Positions 18,035 through 30,100 are shown, counted from the stretch's first letter. The stretch is DNA of 64,000 nt from Bordetella genomosp. 1 (GCF_002261335.1 NZ_NEVL01000003.1:620001-684000); one strand, 5' to 3'. The notes: generated from the letters alone by a model not told the origin. Numbers and translations: made by a program.

Positions 18035-19735
18035 ATGACCGCGTTCATGCAATTCCTGGGGAACAACCCCTACATCCTGCTGTTCCTGACCATCGGGCTG
18101 TCCGTCTGGGTCGGCAAGTTCCAGATCAAGGGCTACGGCTTGGGCTCGGTGGCCGCGGCCATCATCGTGGGCTGCCTGCTGGCCACCTTCGGCTCCACCT
18201 ATGGCGTGAAGTTCCATCTCGACGACTTCGCCAAGTCGCTGCTGTACTACCTCTTCATGTATGGCGTGGGCCTGCGCGTCGGACCCTCGTTTCTCAACGC
18301 GCTCAATAAAGACTCGATCAACTACGCCATCCTGGCCGTGATCGCGCCGGTCCTGGGCCTGGGGCTGGTGGTGTGGGGCGTGGGCTTCTTCGGCCTGCCG
18401 CAGGGCGCCGCCGGCGGCATCCTGGCCGGGTCGCAGACCATGTCGGCCGCCATCGGCTCGGCGGAACAGGCCATCACCTCGGGCGCGCTGGCCCTGCAGG
18501 GCGGCATGACGCGCGAACAGGTCGATGCCATGATCGCGCTCTCCTATGGCATCACCTACATCTGGGGCACCGTGGGGATCGTGCTGCTGTGCAAGTACCT
18601 GCCGCGCATCTGGGGCGTGGACGCGCGCAAGTCGGCCATCGAGTTCGAGAAGTCGCATGGCGTGCCCAACGTCGACGACGCCGGCCTCACCGCCTTCCAT
18701 CCGTTCGACGTGCGCGCCTACCGCGTGCTCAATCCGGAGACCGCGGGCAAGACCATCAAGCAGTTCCGCGAGCGCTTCCCCGAATACCAGGTCGTCAACG
18801 TGGAGCGCGGCGATGCGCTGCTGGGCGCGGACGAGAACCTGGTGCTGCAGGCCGACGACGTGATCGCGCTGGGCGGCCGGCTCGAGTTCATGACGGCCAA
18901 CATGGGCGTGGTCGGCCCCGAGGTGCCGGACGCGCGCGCGCTGAACATCCCGCTGGACCAGGCCGAGATCCTGGTCACCAACAAGGACATCACCAACAAG
19001 CCGCTCAAGACCTTCCGCGGCAGCCCGCTCGCCGGCCAGATCCAGCTCCAGCGCATCGAACGCGGCGGCGTGCCGCTGCCGATCGGCCTGGAGACCACGC
19101 TGCACAAGCGCGACGTGCTGTTCGTCAACGGCCTGAAGCCGGCGGTGGAAAAGGCCGGCAAGATGTTCGGCGTGATCGCGCGCCACAGCTCGGCCACCGA
19201 CCTGCTCACGCTGTCGGCCGGCATGATCCTGGGCTTTCTGATCGGCCTGATCGAGGTGCCGGCCTTCGGCGCCATGGTGGGCCTGGGCAATGCCGGCGGG
19301 CTGCTGCTGTCGGGCATCATCGTCTCGTCGATCTCGTCGCGGCTGCGCTTCTTCGGCAACACGCCCAACGCGGCGCGCAACATCCTCGAGGACCTGGGCC
19401 TGATCGGCTTCGTCGCCATCGTCGGCATCAACGCCGGCGCCGAGCTGCTCACGCAGCTGACCGGCGTCATTGCGCTCAAGATCTTCGCCGTGGGCTTCCT
19501 GGCCTCCACCATCCCGCCCATCATCGTGTGGGCCATCGGCTTTCACATCATGAAGATCAACCCGGCGCTGCTGATGGGCGCCACCGCGGGCGCGCGCAGC
19601 CACTCGGGCCCCGCGCGCGAGGCGGCCAAGGAAGTGGGCTCCAGCGTGCCGTGGCTGGGATTCCCGGTGGGCTACGCCGTCTCCGGCGTCCTGCTCACGG
19701 TGTTCGGCTATTTCGCGATGATGCTCGCGCACTGA
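18035..19735 (+). CDS. AspT-family (AAE) amino acid antiporter
   Basis: A 566-residue membrane protein. It has two halves of about five membrane segments each (residues 5-190 and 385-565) flanking a cytoplasmic stretch with two RCK_C/TrkA_C-like domains (about 205-375). This architecture is typical of the aspartate:alanine exchanger family (AspT, YidE, YbjL). AspT couples decarboxylation to electrogenic precursor/product exchange. Placed directly behind gadB, the likely exchange is glutamate for GABA, substituting for GadC, which belongs to a different family. That substrate is inferred from context only. AGGGAG precedes the ATG and a strong terminator follows. Confidence 0.87.
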   Translation: MTAFMQFLGNNPYILLFLTIGLSVWVGKFQIKGYGLGSVAAAIIVGCLLATFGSTYGVKFHLDDFAKSLLYYLFMYGVGLRVGPSFLNALNKDSINYAILAVIAPVLGLGLVVWGVGFFGLPQGAAGGILAGSQTMSAAIGSAEQAITSGALALQGGMTREQVDAMIALSYGITYIWGTVGIVLLCKYLPRIWGVDARKSAIEFEKSHGVPNVDDAGLTAFHPFDVRAYRVLNPETAGKTIKQFRERFPEYQVVNVERGDALLGADENLVLQADDVIALGGRLEFMTANMGVVGPEVPDARALNIPLDQAEILVTNKDITNKPLKTFRGSPLAGQIQLQRIERGGVPLPIGLETTLHKRDVLFVNGLKPAVEKAGKMFGVIARHSSATDLLTLSAGMILGFLIGLIEVPAFGAMVGLGNAGGLLLSGIIVSSISSRLRFFGNTPNAARNILEDLGLIGFVAIVGINAGAELLTQLTGVIALKIFAVGFLASTIPPIIVWAIGFHIMKINPALLMGATAGARSHSGPAREAAKEVGSSVPWLGFPVGYAVSGVLLTVFGYFAMMLAH

Positions 19736-19755
19736 TCGCAAGCAGTGGTGCTCAT

Positions 19756-19783
19756 GGCGCGCCCGGTGGCGCGCCTTTTTTTT
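19756..19783 (+). terminator. Intrinsic terminator of gadB-antiporter operon
   Basis: GGCGCGCC-CGGT-GGCGCGCC followed directly by eight T residues, 20 bases after the antiporter stop. A textbook rho-independent terminator. Confidence 0.92.
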
Positions 19784-19926
19784 GCTCCACGCGGCCGCCG
19801 CCTGCGTGGCGGCCCGGCGCAGGCCTGCCCGGCTGGCGCAGGAAGATCGCAGGTCTCGAGACCCGGGCGGCGTTCATGCATGATGTCCGTGTCGACGACA
19901 CGCCCGCTCATGGAAGGACCACCCGC

Positions 19927-21084
19927 ATGACCAGAAAGACGCCTGTGGCAACGCGCAGGCCCCCCGCCCTACCGGCCGGCTACGCGGGCATCCACGGCGG
20001 CATCGTGGAATTGCTGGACGCGGCACGCCTGGCGGCGGCGCGCAGCGTCAATGCGCTGATGACGGCCAGCTATTGGGAGATCGGCCGCAGGATCGTCGAG
20101 GCCGAGCAGCAAGGCCGACGGCGGGCCGGCTACGGTGAACAGCTGATGGCGCGCTTGTCGGCAGACCTGACGGCGCGCTTCGGGCGCGGGTTCAGCCCCG
20201 ACAACCTGGAACACATGCGGCGCTTCTTCGCCACGTATCCCTTGGCTCAAATTTCCGAGACACTGTCTCGGAAATTCGGAGAAGGACCGGTCGCACAGAA
20301 CTCCCACGCAGCGTCTGGGAAACTTGAGCTCGCCGAACTGGCCCGGATCTTCACCTTGCCGTGGTCGGCGTATGTCCGGCTCTTGTCGGTCAAGGATGAC
20401 CGGGCCCGCCGGTTCTATGAAGCCGAGGCAATGTGCGGGGGTTGGAGCGTGCGCCAACTCGACCGGCAAATTGGCAGCCAGTTCTACGAGCGCACGGCCT
20501 TGTCCAAGGACAAAGCGACAATGCGGGTCAGGGGCTCGGTGGCCAGACCCGAGGATGCCGTCACGCCGAATGATGCGATCAAGGATCCTTATGTGCTGGA
20601 ATTCCTTGACCTCAAAGACGAGTATTCCGAATCCGAACTCGAAGCAGCCCTGATCCAGCGGCTGGAAGACTTCCTGCTGGAGCTGGGGGAAGGCTTCACG
20701 TTCGTCGGGCGGCAAAGGCGCTTGCGCATCGACCAGACCTGGTATCGGGTGGATCTCCTGTTCTTCCATCGCAAGCTGCACTGCCTGGTCATCGTCGACC
20801 TGAAACTTGGCAGCCTGACGCATGCCGATGTGGGGCAGATGCACATGTACTGCAACTGTGCCAAGGCGCATTGGGCCTACCCGGATGAAAATCCTCCGGT
20901 CGGCCTGATCCTGTGCGCCGACAAGGGCCATGCCCTGGCGCGGTATGCGCTGGATGGGCTGCCGACCAAAGTGATGGCAGCCAACTACCGGACGGTGCTG
21001 CCCGACGCCGAATTGCTGCAAAAAGAGCTGGAGAACACGCGGCGTCTGCTCGAATTTCGTGGAACCCCGGTCACTCACCGATGA
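19927..21084 (+). CDS. YhcG/DUF1016 family PD-(D/E)XK nuclease-like protein
   Basis: A 385-residue protein. The N-terminal DUF1016_N helical region is about 20-190 (NALMTASYWEIGRRIVE; GWSVRQLDRQIGSQFYERT). The C-terminal nuclease fold is about 220-345 with Asp276 and the motif Asp291-Leu-Lys293 (IVDLKLG), fitting a PD-(D/E)XK active site. Family members occur in mobile and defence-related regions, often near restriction-modification genes, but none are here. Base composition is clearly less GC-rich than in the neighbours, suggesting transfer. A 27-base palindrome lies inside the gene at 20250-20276. The ATG at 19927 follows a weak ribosome-binding site (GGAAGGACC). The biological role is unknown. 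Confidence 0.85.
   Translation: MTRKTPVATRRPPALPAGYAGIHGGIVELLDAARLAAARSVNALMTASYWEIGRRIVEAEQQGRRRAGYGEQLMARLSADLTARFGRGFSPDNLEHMRRFFATYPLAQISETLSRKFGEGPVAQNSHAASGKLELAELARIFTLPWSAYVRLLSVKDDRARRFYEAEAMCGGWSVRQLDRQIGSQFYERTALSKDKATMRVRGSVARPEDAVTPNDAIKDPYVLEFLDLKDEYSESELEAALIQRLEDFLLELGEGFTFVGRQRRLRIDQTWYRVDLLFFHRKLHCLVIVDLKLGSLTHADVGQMHMYCNCAKAHWAYPDENPPVGLILCADKGHALARYALDGLPTKVMAANYRTVLPDAELLQKELENTRRLLEFRGTPVTHR
20250..20276. repeat. 27-base palindrome inside the YhcG-like gene
   Basis: AATTTCCGAGACA and its exact complement are separated by one base. It encodes part of the loop QISETLSRKFG in the coding sequence without breaking the frame. Such near-perfect dyads are rare by chance at this length. 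Confidence 0.7.
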
Positions 21085-21302
21085 CTCGGTCCGCCCCGGC
21101 AGTCCGTCAGCGGATGCCACGTTGTCCGCCCGCTGCCGTGCGGACCGCTGCGGGCTACCCTCCCCCCTGGCACCAGACCGAACCTGGGAGGCGCCGCTCG
21201 GTTGGGGTACGCTACGGACCATCGGCCGCGTCGCGTGCGGGCTGGCGCTGCCCGCGGCGGCGCGGCCTCGCTGAATCGCCGTCACGCCATACCGGAATCA
21301 CC

Positions 21303-21731
21303 ATGACCGCACCCGCCACCACGCCCGCCGTTGCACCCGCCTCTGCGCACGCCGTTGCCCAAGCCTCCCCCCGCGCCATCGCCGTCCGGCTCAAGCGCGC
21401 CTATGAGGCGCCCGTGCCGGAGGACGGCTATCGCGCGCTGGTGGACGCACTCTGGCCGCGTGGCGTCACCAAGGACGCCCTGAAGGCGGTCTGGCACAAG
21501 GAGGTGGCGCCGAGCGCCGACCTGCGCCGCGCCTTCCATCACGACGCCGAACGCTGGGGCGAGTTCCGCCGCGCCTATCTGGCCGAGCTGGCCGAGCCCG
21601 AGCGGCGCGCCGCGCTCGACGCGCTGCTGGCCGAGGCGGGCAGCGGGCCGCTCACGCTGGTCTATGGCGCGCGCGACACCGAACACAACAATGCGGTCGT
21701 GTTGCACGAGGCCCTCACGCGGCGGCGCTGA
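21303..21731 (+). CDS. DUF488 (YeaO-like) family protein
   Basis: A 142-residue protein. After an Ala/Pro-rich N-terminus of about 25 residues comes the DUF488 core: VRLKRAYEAP, then DGYRALVDALWPRGVTK, WHKEVAPSADLRRAFHH and the closing stretch LVYGARDTEHNNAVVL. E. coli YeaO has the same motifs and a similar size. The biochemical function of the family is unknown. The ATG at 21303 is used; the low-complexity leader may mean that the true start is slightly further in, but no internal ATG is available. It stands alone between the YhcG-like gene and an unknown gene. Confidence 0.85.
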   Translation: MTAPATTPAVAPASAHAVAQASPRAIAVRLKRAYEAPVPEDGYRALVDALWPRGVTKDALKAVWHKEVAPSADLRRAFHHDAERWGEFRRAYLAELAEPERRAALDALLAEAGSGPLTLVYGARDTEHNNAVVLHEALTRRR

Positions 21732-21835
21732 GGCCGGGCCGCGCGGCCGGATGTGTTACCGTGCGCAGCGCGACGCCCTCACGGACGCCGCCTTCATTGA
21801 CCGCCGCCTTGCGGCACCCGGATTTCAGGCCTGGC

Positions 21836-22300
21836 ATGGAACGCAAACTGCCCTACCCCCCCACTCCCGAACACGCGCCCGACCTGGCCGCGGTGGTCGT
21901 GAACGTGGTCAAGAACATCGAGGACGTGACGCTGGACTACAGCCCCGCCTCGCTGCAGGTGATCGACCGCCTGATCCAGGACTTCCACGCCGCCGGCAAC
22001 GCCGCGTCGGCCGTGGGCAACACGGTGTTCCTGTTTGGCTGCTATGCCGGCGAAGTGATGGTGCGCCATCTGCATGGCCGCTGGCACCACGCCGACCAGT
22101 CGCCCATCGGCGCGTTCGACCCCTCGGGCAACATCCCGCTGGTGGTACAGCTGCCGAGCGGCGGCTGGTACAACCCCATCGCCAAGGCCTTCAAGGAGCT
22201 GGAGAACGGCGCCGAGGACAGCCTGACGTTCTTCTATCAGGTGGTGGCCGCGCAATCGGGCCAGACCGAGCCGCTGCGCGCGCGCCGCGTGAAAGACTGA
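21836..22300 (+). CDS. Conserved-looking protein of unknown function
   Basis: A 154-residue soluble protein that I do not recognise. Features seen are an acidic, helical N-terminal half with NVVKNIEDVTLDYSP, a hydrophobic GNTVFLFGCYAGEVMVRHL segment followed by W, and a C-terminal KAFKELENGAEDSLTFFYQVV. The central pattern G-x-x-x-GE-v-x-x-x-x-x-x-W recalls DUF3806-type or immunity-like proteins, but the similarity is too weak to assign. Codon usage matches the neighbours. The start at ATG 21836 gives a compact protein; an in-frame start at 21761 is possible. It converges with the signalling operon on the minus strand. Confidence 0.65.
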   Translation: MERKLPYPPTPEHAPDLAAVVVNVVKNIEDVTLDYSPASLQVIDRLIQDFHAAGNAASAVGNTVFLFGCYAGEVMVRHLHGRWHHADQSPIGAFDPSGNIPLVVQLPSGGWYNPIAKAFKELENGAEDSLTFFYQVVAAQSGQTEPLRARRVKD

Positions 22301-22429
22301 CGGCCCGCGGGCAGCGAGGCGGCCGGTGCGCCGCCCTGCGTGCCCGACCCGACGCCGCCGCGCTGGCGGCAGCCCCGAGGCCGCCCGCCCGGCCCTGCGC
22401 CGCGCCGGCCCGGCCGCGGGGCACACCCC

Positions 22430-23578
22430 TCACAGTACCGTCTTGAGCCCCACCGCGGGCACTTCGCGCGGCAGTTCCACGCGAAAGCGCGTGATGCCCT
22501 CGCGCGAGCCCGCCTCGATGCAGCCGCCGTGCGTAAGCACGATCTGCTGCGCGATGAAGAGACCCAGCCCCAGGCCCTTGTGTTCGCCCGGCCGGCGTTC
22601 GCCGCCGCGAAACGGATTGAACAGGTGCGGCAGCAACTCGGGCGGGATGGTGCCGCCGTTGCTCACGACGATCACGATGCGATCCGACGCGGTGCCGTCG
22701 ACCTCGACCCGCACCGGCAGCCCGGCGCTGCCATGATGCACGGCGTTGCCCACCAGGTTGGCCAGCACCTGGCACAGCCGCTCGCCGTCCCAGGTTCCCA
22801 GCAGATTGCCGCGCAGCTCGGTTTCGATGCGGCGGTCGGGAAAGCCCGTCTGCACTTCGTCCAGCGTGCGTTGCAGCAGCGTCTCCATGCTCAGCCGCGT
22901 TGGCGCGAGCGTCAGGCCGCCGGCCTGGCGGATGCGGGTGACGTCGAGCAGGTCTTCGATCATGCGCGCCATGCGCTCACTGCTGCGCAGCATGCGATCG
23001 GCGATGCTGGCGACGCGCGCGCCGTCGGTCTGGCGCTGCAGCAGCGTGGCCGCGATCGTGATCGACTGCAGCGGCGTGCGCAGGTCATGGCTCAACACCG
23101 CCATGAACATCTCGTTCACGCGCAGCGCTTCAGTGCGCTCGCGCAGCTGCTGTGCCAGGGCCCGCTTGCGTTCGTGCAGCTCGAAGAACACGTTCGCCTT
23201 CGTGCTCAGCATGTACGGGTCGATCGGCTTGTACAGAAAATCCACCGCGCCGCTTTCGTAGCCGCGGAACTGCCAGTTGTGCTCGCGCGAGCCGGCCGTC
23301 ATGAAAATAAGCGGAATGTGGCGCGTACGTTCGCTGCCACGGATCAGCTCGGCCAGCTCGAAGCCGTTCATCTCCGGCATCTGCACGTCCAGCAGGGCCA
23401 GCGCCACGTCGCCGTGGTGCAGCAGCAGCTCCAGCGCTTCGGAGCCGGACTGGGCCTTGAGCACCTCGACCCGGTCGCTCTCGAGCAGCGCTTCCAGGGC
23501 GACCAGGTTTTCCGGTACGTCGTCGACGAGCAGGCACTTGATGCGGTCGTCTGGGGCTGGGGCGGGCGTGAGGATCAT
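22430..23578 (-). CDS. Receiver-histidine kinase (REC-HisKA-HATPase)
   Basis: A 382-residue soluble protein. An N-terminal receiver spans about 13-135 with Asp64 (LLDVQMPEMNGFE). A HisKA domain spans about 150-215 with His164 (VLSHDLRTPLQ). A HATPase_c domain spans about 260-375 (N box NLVGNAVHHG; GLGLGLFIAQQI). Having the receiver in front of the kinase suggests that its activity is set by phosphotransfer from another kinase, most simply the large hybrid kinase of the same operon. It is the last gene of the four-gene minus-strand unit, 17 bases after cheB. There is no membrane segment. Confidence 0.9.
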   Translation of the reverse strand: MILTPAPAPDDRIKCLLVDDVPENLVALEALLESDRVEVLKAQSGSEALELLLHHGDVALALLDVQMPEMNGFELAELIRGSERTRHIPLIFMTAGSREHNWQFRGYESGAVDFLYKPIDPYMLSTKANVFFELHERKRALAQQLRERTEALRVNEMFMAVLSHDLRTPLQSITIAATLLQRQTDGARVASIADRMLRSSERMARMIEDLLDVTRIRQAGGLTLAPTRLSMETLLQRTLDEVQTGFPDRRIETELRGNLLGTWDGERLCQVLANLVGNAVHHGSAGLPVRVEVDGTASDRIVIVVSNGGTIPPELLPHLFNPFRGGERRPGEHKGLGLGLFIAQQIVLTHGGCIEAGSREGITRFRVELPREVPAVGLKTVL

Positions 23579-23595
23579 GGTGTCGTTCTAGGGGT

Positions 23596-24216
23596 TTACA
23601 GCAGGCGCTGCGCGTGAAAGCGGGCGAGCAGCGCGGCGATGTCGTCGGGCGTCAGCACGTGGTGGGCCCGGACCCGCGCGAGCGCGGCTTCGGGCATGGC
23701 GGGCATGGCGGCGCTCGCGGGCGCCTGGACGACGGTGCAGCCGCCCGCGGCATGGATGGCCTCGAGCCCGGCCGCGCCGTCTTCGTTCGCGCCCGACAGC
23801 AGCACGCCGAGCAGGCGCTCGTCGTAGGCGTCGGCGGCCGACTCGAACAGCACGTCGATCGACGGCCGCGAGAAATGCAGCGGCGCGTCCACCGACAGGG
23901 CGAGCCGCGGGCCCGCGTCGATCAGCAGGTGGTAGTCGGGCGGCGCGAAGTAGACGTGGCCGCCCAGGATCTGCATCTGGTCCTGCGCCTCCAGCACCGG
24001 CAACGCGCAGCGCTCGCGGAAAATGTCCACCAGCAGGCTGCGCCGGTCGCGCGGCAGGTGCAGCACGACGACCACCGCCGCGCGCAGGCCGGCCGGCAGC
24101 CTGGGCACCAGCGTGGTCAGCGCGTCGATGGCGCCGGACGATCCGCCCACGACGATCGCATCCCACGGCCCGCCAGGGGCGCGCGCGGATGGGCCGAGGT
24201 GGACGGGCTCGCTCAC
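23596..24216 (-). CDS. cheB: CheB-type methylesterase domain protein without receiver
   Basis: A 206-residue protein consisting only of the CheB catalytic domain. The expected triad is Ser26 (VVGGSSGAID), His53 (VLHLPRD) and Asp146 (SGANEDGAAGL). It would hydrolyse glutamyl methyl esters or deamidate Gln residues of receptors or other targets. The usual N-terminal receiver is missing, so control must come from elsewhere. The start is GTG at 24216, overlapping the cheR stop in GTGA, which implies translational coupling. No chemoreceptor gene is in the operon, so its target may be the hybrid kinase or a distant receptor. Confidence 0.9.
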   Translation of the reverse strand: MSEPVHLGPSARAPGGPWDAIVVGGSSGAIDALTTLVPRLPAGLRAAVVVVLHLPRDRRSLLVDIFRERCALPVLEAQDQMQILGGHVYFAPPDYHLLIDAGPRLALSVDAPLHFSRPSIDVLFESAADAYDERLLGVLLSGANEDGAAGLEAIHAAGGCTVVQAPASAAMPAMPEAALARVRAHHVLTPDDIAALLARFHAQRLL

Positions 24217-25052
24217 AGGCCGGCCTTCTTGCGGTAGATGCGGTCTTCGAGCACCAGGTCGTCGAAGTTGTCGGCCTGCGCCGAGAAACGCAGCGATTCC
24301 TTCGACCCCAGGCCCAGGAAGCCGCGATGCACCAGCGCGTCGCGGAACAGGCCCAGCGCGCGATCCTGCAGCTTGCGCTCGAAATAGATCAGCACGTTGC
24401 GGCAGGAGATCAGGTGCACCTCGGCGAACACGCTGTCGGTCGCGAGGCTGTGATCGGAGAACACCATGTGGTCTCGCAGGGCCTTGTCGAACACCACCCG
24501 GCCGTAGCGGGCCGTGTAGTAATCCGACAGCGAGCTGCGGCCGCCGGAGCGGGTGTGGTTGTCGGTGAAGGCCGCCACCCGGTCGAGGTCGAAGATGCCC
24601 TGCTCGGCCGCGCGCAGCGCGTGCGGATTGATGTCGGTGGCGTAGATCAGCGCACGCTCGAGCAGGCCCTCCTCGCGCAGCAGGATCGCCAGCGAATAGA
24701 CCTCCTCCCCGTTGCTGCACCCGGCCACCCAGATCTTGATCGAGGGATAGGTGCGCAGGATGGGCACGACCTCGCGGCGCAGCGCCGCGAAATACGTGGG
24801 ATCGCGGAACATGTCGCTCACCTGCACCGTCAGGAACTGCAGCAGGCCGGTGAACACCGCCGGCTCGTGCAGCACGCGGTCCTGCAACTGCGACAGGGTC
24901 TTGCACTCGAACTGCAGCAGCGCGCTCTGCAGGCGCCGCTTGAGCGACGCCTGCGCGTAGCCCCGGAAATCGTAGTGATAGCGGTGGTAGATGGCATCGA
25001 TCAGCAGTCGCTGTTCGATGTCGGCGGTACGCACCTTGGGCTGATCTGGCAT
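24213..25052 (-). CDS. cheR: CheR-type protein-glutamate methyltransferase
   Basis: A 279-residue protein. The N-terminal CheR domain spans about 10-65 (YHYDFRGYAQASLKRRL), followed by the SAM-binding domain (VAGCSNGEEVYSLAI around 110-124; ATDINPHAL; LISCRNVLIYF). Length and motifs match chemotaxis methyltransferases. It partners with the cheB gene it overlaps by four bases and sits 30 bases behind the hybrid kinase. No methyl-accepting protein is nearby, so this is probably an adaptation module for a kinase-based sensory system rather than the main flagellar chemotaxis operon. Confidence 0.92.
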   Translation of the reverse strand: MPDQPKVRTADIEQRLLIDAIYHRYHYDFRGYAQASLKRRLQSALLQFECKTLSQLQDRVLHEPAVFTGLLQFLTVQVSDMFRDPTYFAALRREVVPILRTYPSIKIWVAGCSNGEEVYSLAILLREEGLLERALIYATDINPHALRAAEQGIFDLDRVAAFTDNHTRSGGRSSLSDYYTARYGRVVFDKALRDHMVFSDHSLATDSVFAEVHLISCRNVLIYFERKLQDRALGLFRDALVHRGFLGLGSKESLRFSAQADNFDDLVLEDRIYRKKAGL

Positions 25053-25082
25053 GTTCGGCTCGAAAAACGCGTTCAGGGCGCC

Positions 25083-28514
<3,432 letters not shown>

Positions 28515-29045
28515 GGGATCGGGTTTCCGGGGCAATGGAACGACACGCTCGGCCGCGCGTCGGGCGCAGCGTGCGTGGGCTTATATAAGAATGAGGCGGG
28601 TTTGCGGCCGAGAGGCCGCGCCATGGACTATACCGGTTTTGTCCCTAATCGCATCGGAGCGAGTCTGTTTAATCATCGGATCGCTTGCATTCGAAAAGAA
28701 AAACGCGCGAACGAGCTTCCCGCGCCGCGGCCTTCCCGTCGATTGTCGACACGCGATGCGCGCGACGCGACAACATCGAATAACGACCGACGGGTCGGCA
28801 CGAGAGGCGTCGCCGCGCGGCGCGGGCGGCGGCAGCGCCGCGCTGTCCGCCCCCCGGAATCGTTGCGCGCGCACCCTTCCCCGCACCGACCGACCGGCCG
28901 CAACGCGCGCGGCCGACCGCCCTGCGCGTTGCCGCACCGATCCCTCCGTCGCGTCGCGCCCGGCCGACCGCCCGGTCGCGCGGCCCGCGTCCGGCAAGGC
29001 GGCCGGACGAGGATCTCGCCGCACGCAGGGGAAGCGCAAACCCGT

Positions 29046-29063
29046 TCAGTGGTCAGGCCACTG
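29046..29063. promoter_or_regulatory. Distal FadR-type operator
   Basis: TCAGTGGTCAGGCCACTG, itself a dyad (CAGTGG...CCACTG) with the TGGTCAGgCCA core expected for FadR-family GntR regulators. It is the exact reverse complement of the proximal site at 29153-29170. Confidence 0.7.
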
Positions 29064-29140
29064 CACCAAATCGCTAGTGGTTTTCCCTGAAAAACCGATT
29101 TTACGACCGCCGGGCGGTTCCCTCCGCCAGAGGGCTTAGG

Positions 29141-29170
29141 TATATTTCGCGTCAGTGGCCTGACCACTGA
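29141..29170 (+). promoter_or_regulatory. Promoter -10 and proximal FadR-type operator of the GntR-TRAP operon
   Basis: TATATT at 29141-29146 is a -10 candidate without a good -35 box. CAGTGGCCTGACCACTGA at 29153-29170 covers the expected transcription start and lies 30 bases before the gntR ATG. It matches the distal copy exactly in inverted orientation. Binding here would block transcription, so autorepression relieved by the pathway substrate is likely. Confidence 0.65.
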
Positions 29171-29200
29171 ACCACCAGACACCATCACAGGAATCGTCGC

Positions 29201-29935
29201 ATGGCCGCTTTCCAGGCAGTTGCCTCCACCCGCCTCTACCGCATCATCGCGGATCAGATCGCGGGGCGTATCCGGGCAGGCGACTTCCCGGCGGGCGGCA
29301 GGCTGCCGGCCGAACGCGAGCTGGCCGAGCAGTTGCAGGTGAGCCGCGCCTCGGTGCGCGAAGCGCTGATCGCGCTGGAAATCGAAGGCTATGTGGAAGT
29401 GCGGGTGGGCACCGGCGTGTTCGTGTGCGCGCCGCGCGCCGACGGCCAGTACGCCGCCGCTGCCGCTCCCGCGCCCGCGGCCGGCGCCACCGAGTCCACC
29501 GACATCGGCCCCTTCGATCTGCTCGAAACGCGGCTGCTGATGGAGCCCGAGTGCGCGGCCCTGGCCGCGCAGAAGGCGTCTGCGGCGCAGATCGCGGCGA
29601 TCCGCGCGGCCCACGAGGCCATGTCGCTCACGGATGGCCCGGCCGAGCACGACCGCGCGTTTCACAGCGCCATCGGCAATGCCTGCGGCAATGCCGCGCT
29701 GGCCGCGGCGATCTCGCACATCTGGCACCTCTCCTCCACCAGCCCGGTATTCCACCGGCTCGAAGAGCATTTCGTGACCACCAACGTGTGGAGCGAGGCG
29801 CAGAAAGAACACGAACGCATTCTCGCGGCCATCACCGACCGCGACCCGATCCGCGCCCGCCACGCGATGCACGACCACCTGGTCGGCATCATGGCGCGGC
29901 TGCGCGAGGACTTCGGCAGCGGTGGCATCCGATGA
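29201..29935 (+). CDS. GntR-family regulator, FadR/FCD type
   Basis: A 244-residue regulator. The winged helix-turn-helix is at about 10-75 (RLPAERELAEQLQVSRASVREALIALEIEG). An Ala/Pro-rich linker follows, then an FCD ligand-binding domain (105-235) with the probable metal-site residues in EHDRAFHSAIG and the C-terminal HAMHDHL. FCD regulators typically bind a carboxylic acid and release the operator. AGGAAT precedes the ATG. It is the first gene of the TRAP catabolic cluster and two matching operators lie immediately upstream, so it very probably controls its own operon. Confidence 0.92.
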   Translation: MAAFQAVASTRLYRIIADQIAGRIRAGDFPAGGRLPAERELAEQLQVSRASVREALIALEIEGYVEVRVGTGVFVCAPRADGQYAAAAAPAPAAGATESTDIGPFDLLETRLLMEPECAALAAQKASAAQIAAIRAAHEAMSLTDGPAEHDRAFHSAIGNACGNAALAAAISHIWHLSSTSPVFHRLEEHFVTTNVWSEAQKEHERILAAITDRDPIRARHAMHDHLVGIMARLREDFGSGGIR

Positions 29936-30100
29936 CCCGCTGACCTGACGCCGGCCGCGCCGGCTCCCGCTTTCAACGCCCCTGACAGGCTGGCGCCTCG
30001 CGCACCGGCCGGGGCCCGTTCACGCCGCGGTTCCGGCGTGCCGCGGCACCGACGGATTCGGTGCACGACAGGCAAAACGACACTGCCCAGGGGAAAACAA

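Larger units (their letters stand above)
28515..29200. other. Divergent intergenic region between hybrid kinase and GntR operon
   Basis: A 686-base stretch. Near the kinase is the symmetrical AT string CTTATATAAG (28580-28589), a possible -10 region on the minus strand. The middle (about 28750-29000) is Arg-codon-like and CG-rich with no recognisable protein in any frame. The right end carries two mutually inverted operator copies and a -10-like TATATT at 29141-29146 for the GntR operon (listed separately). Confidence 0.5.
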
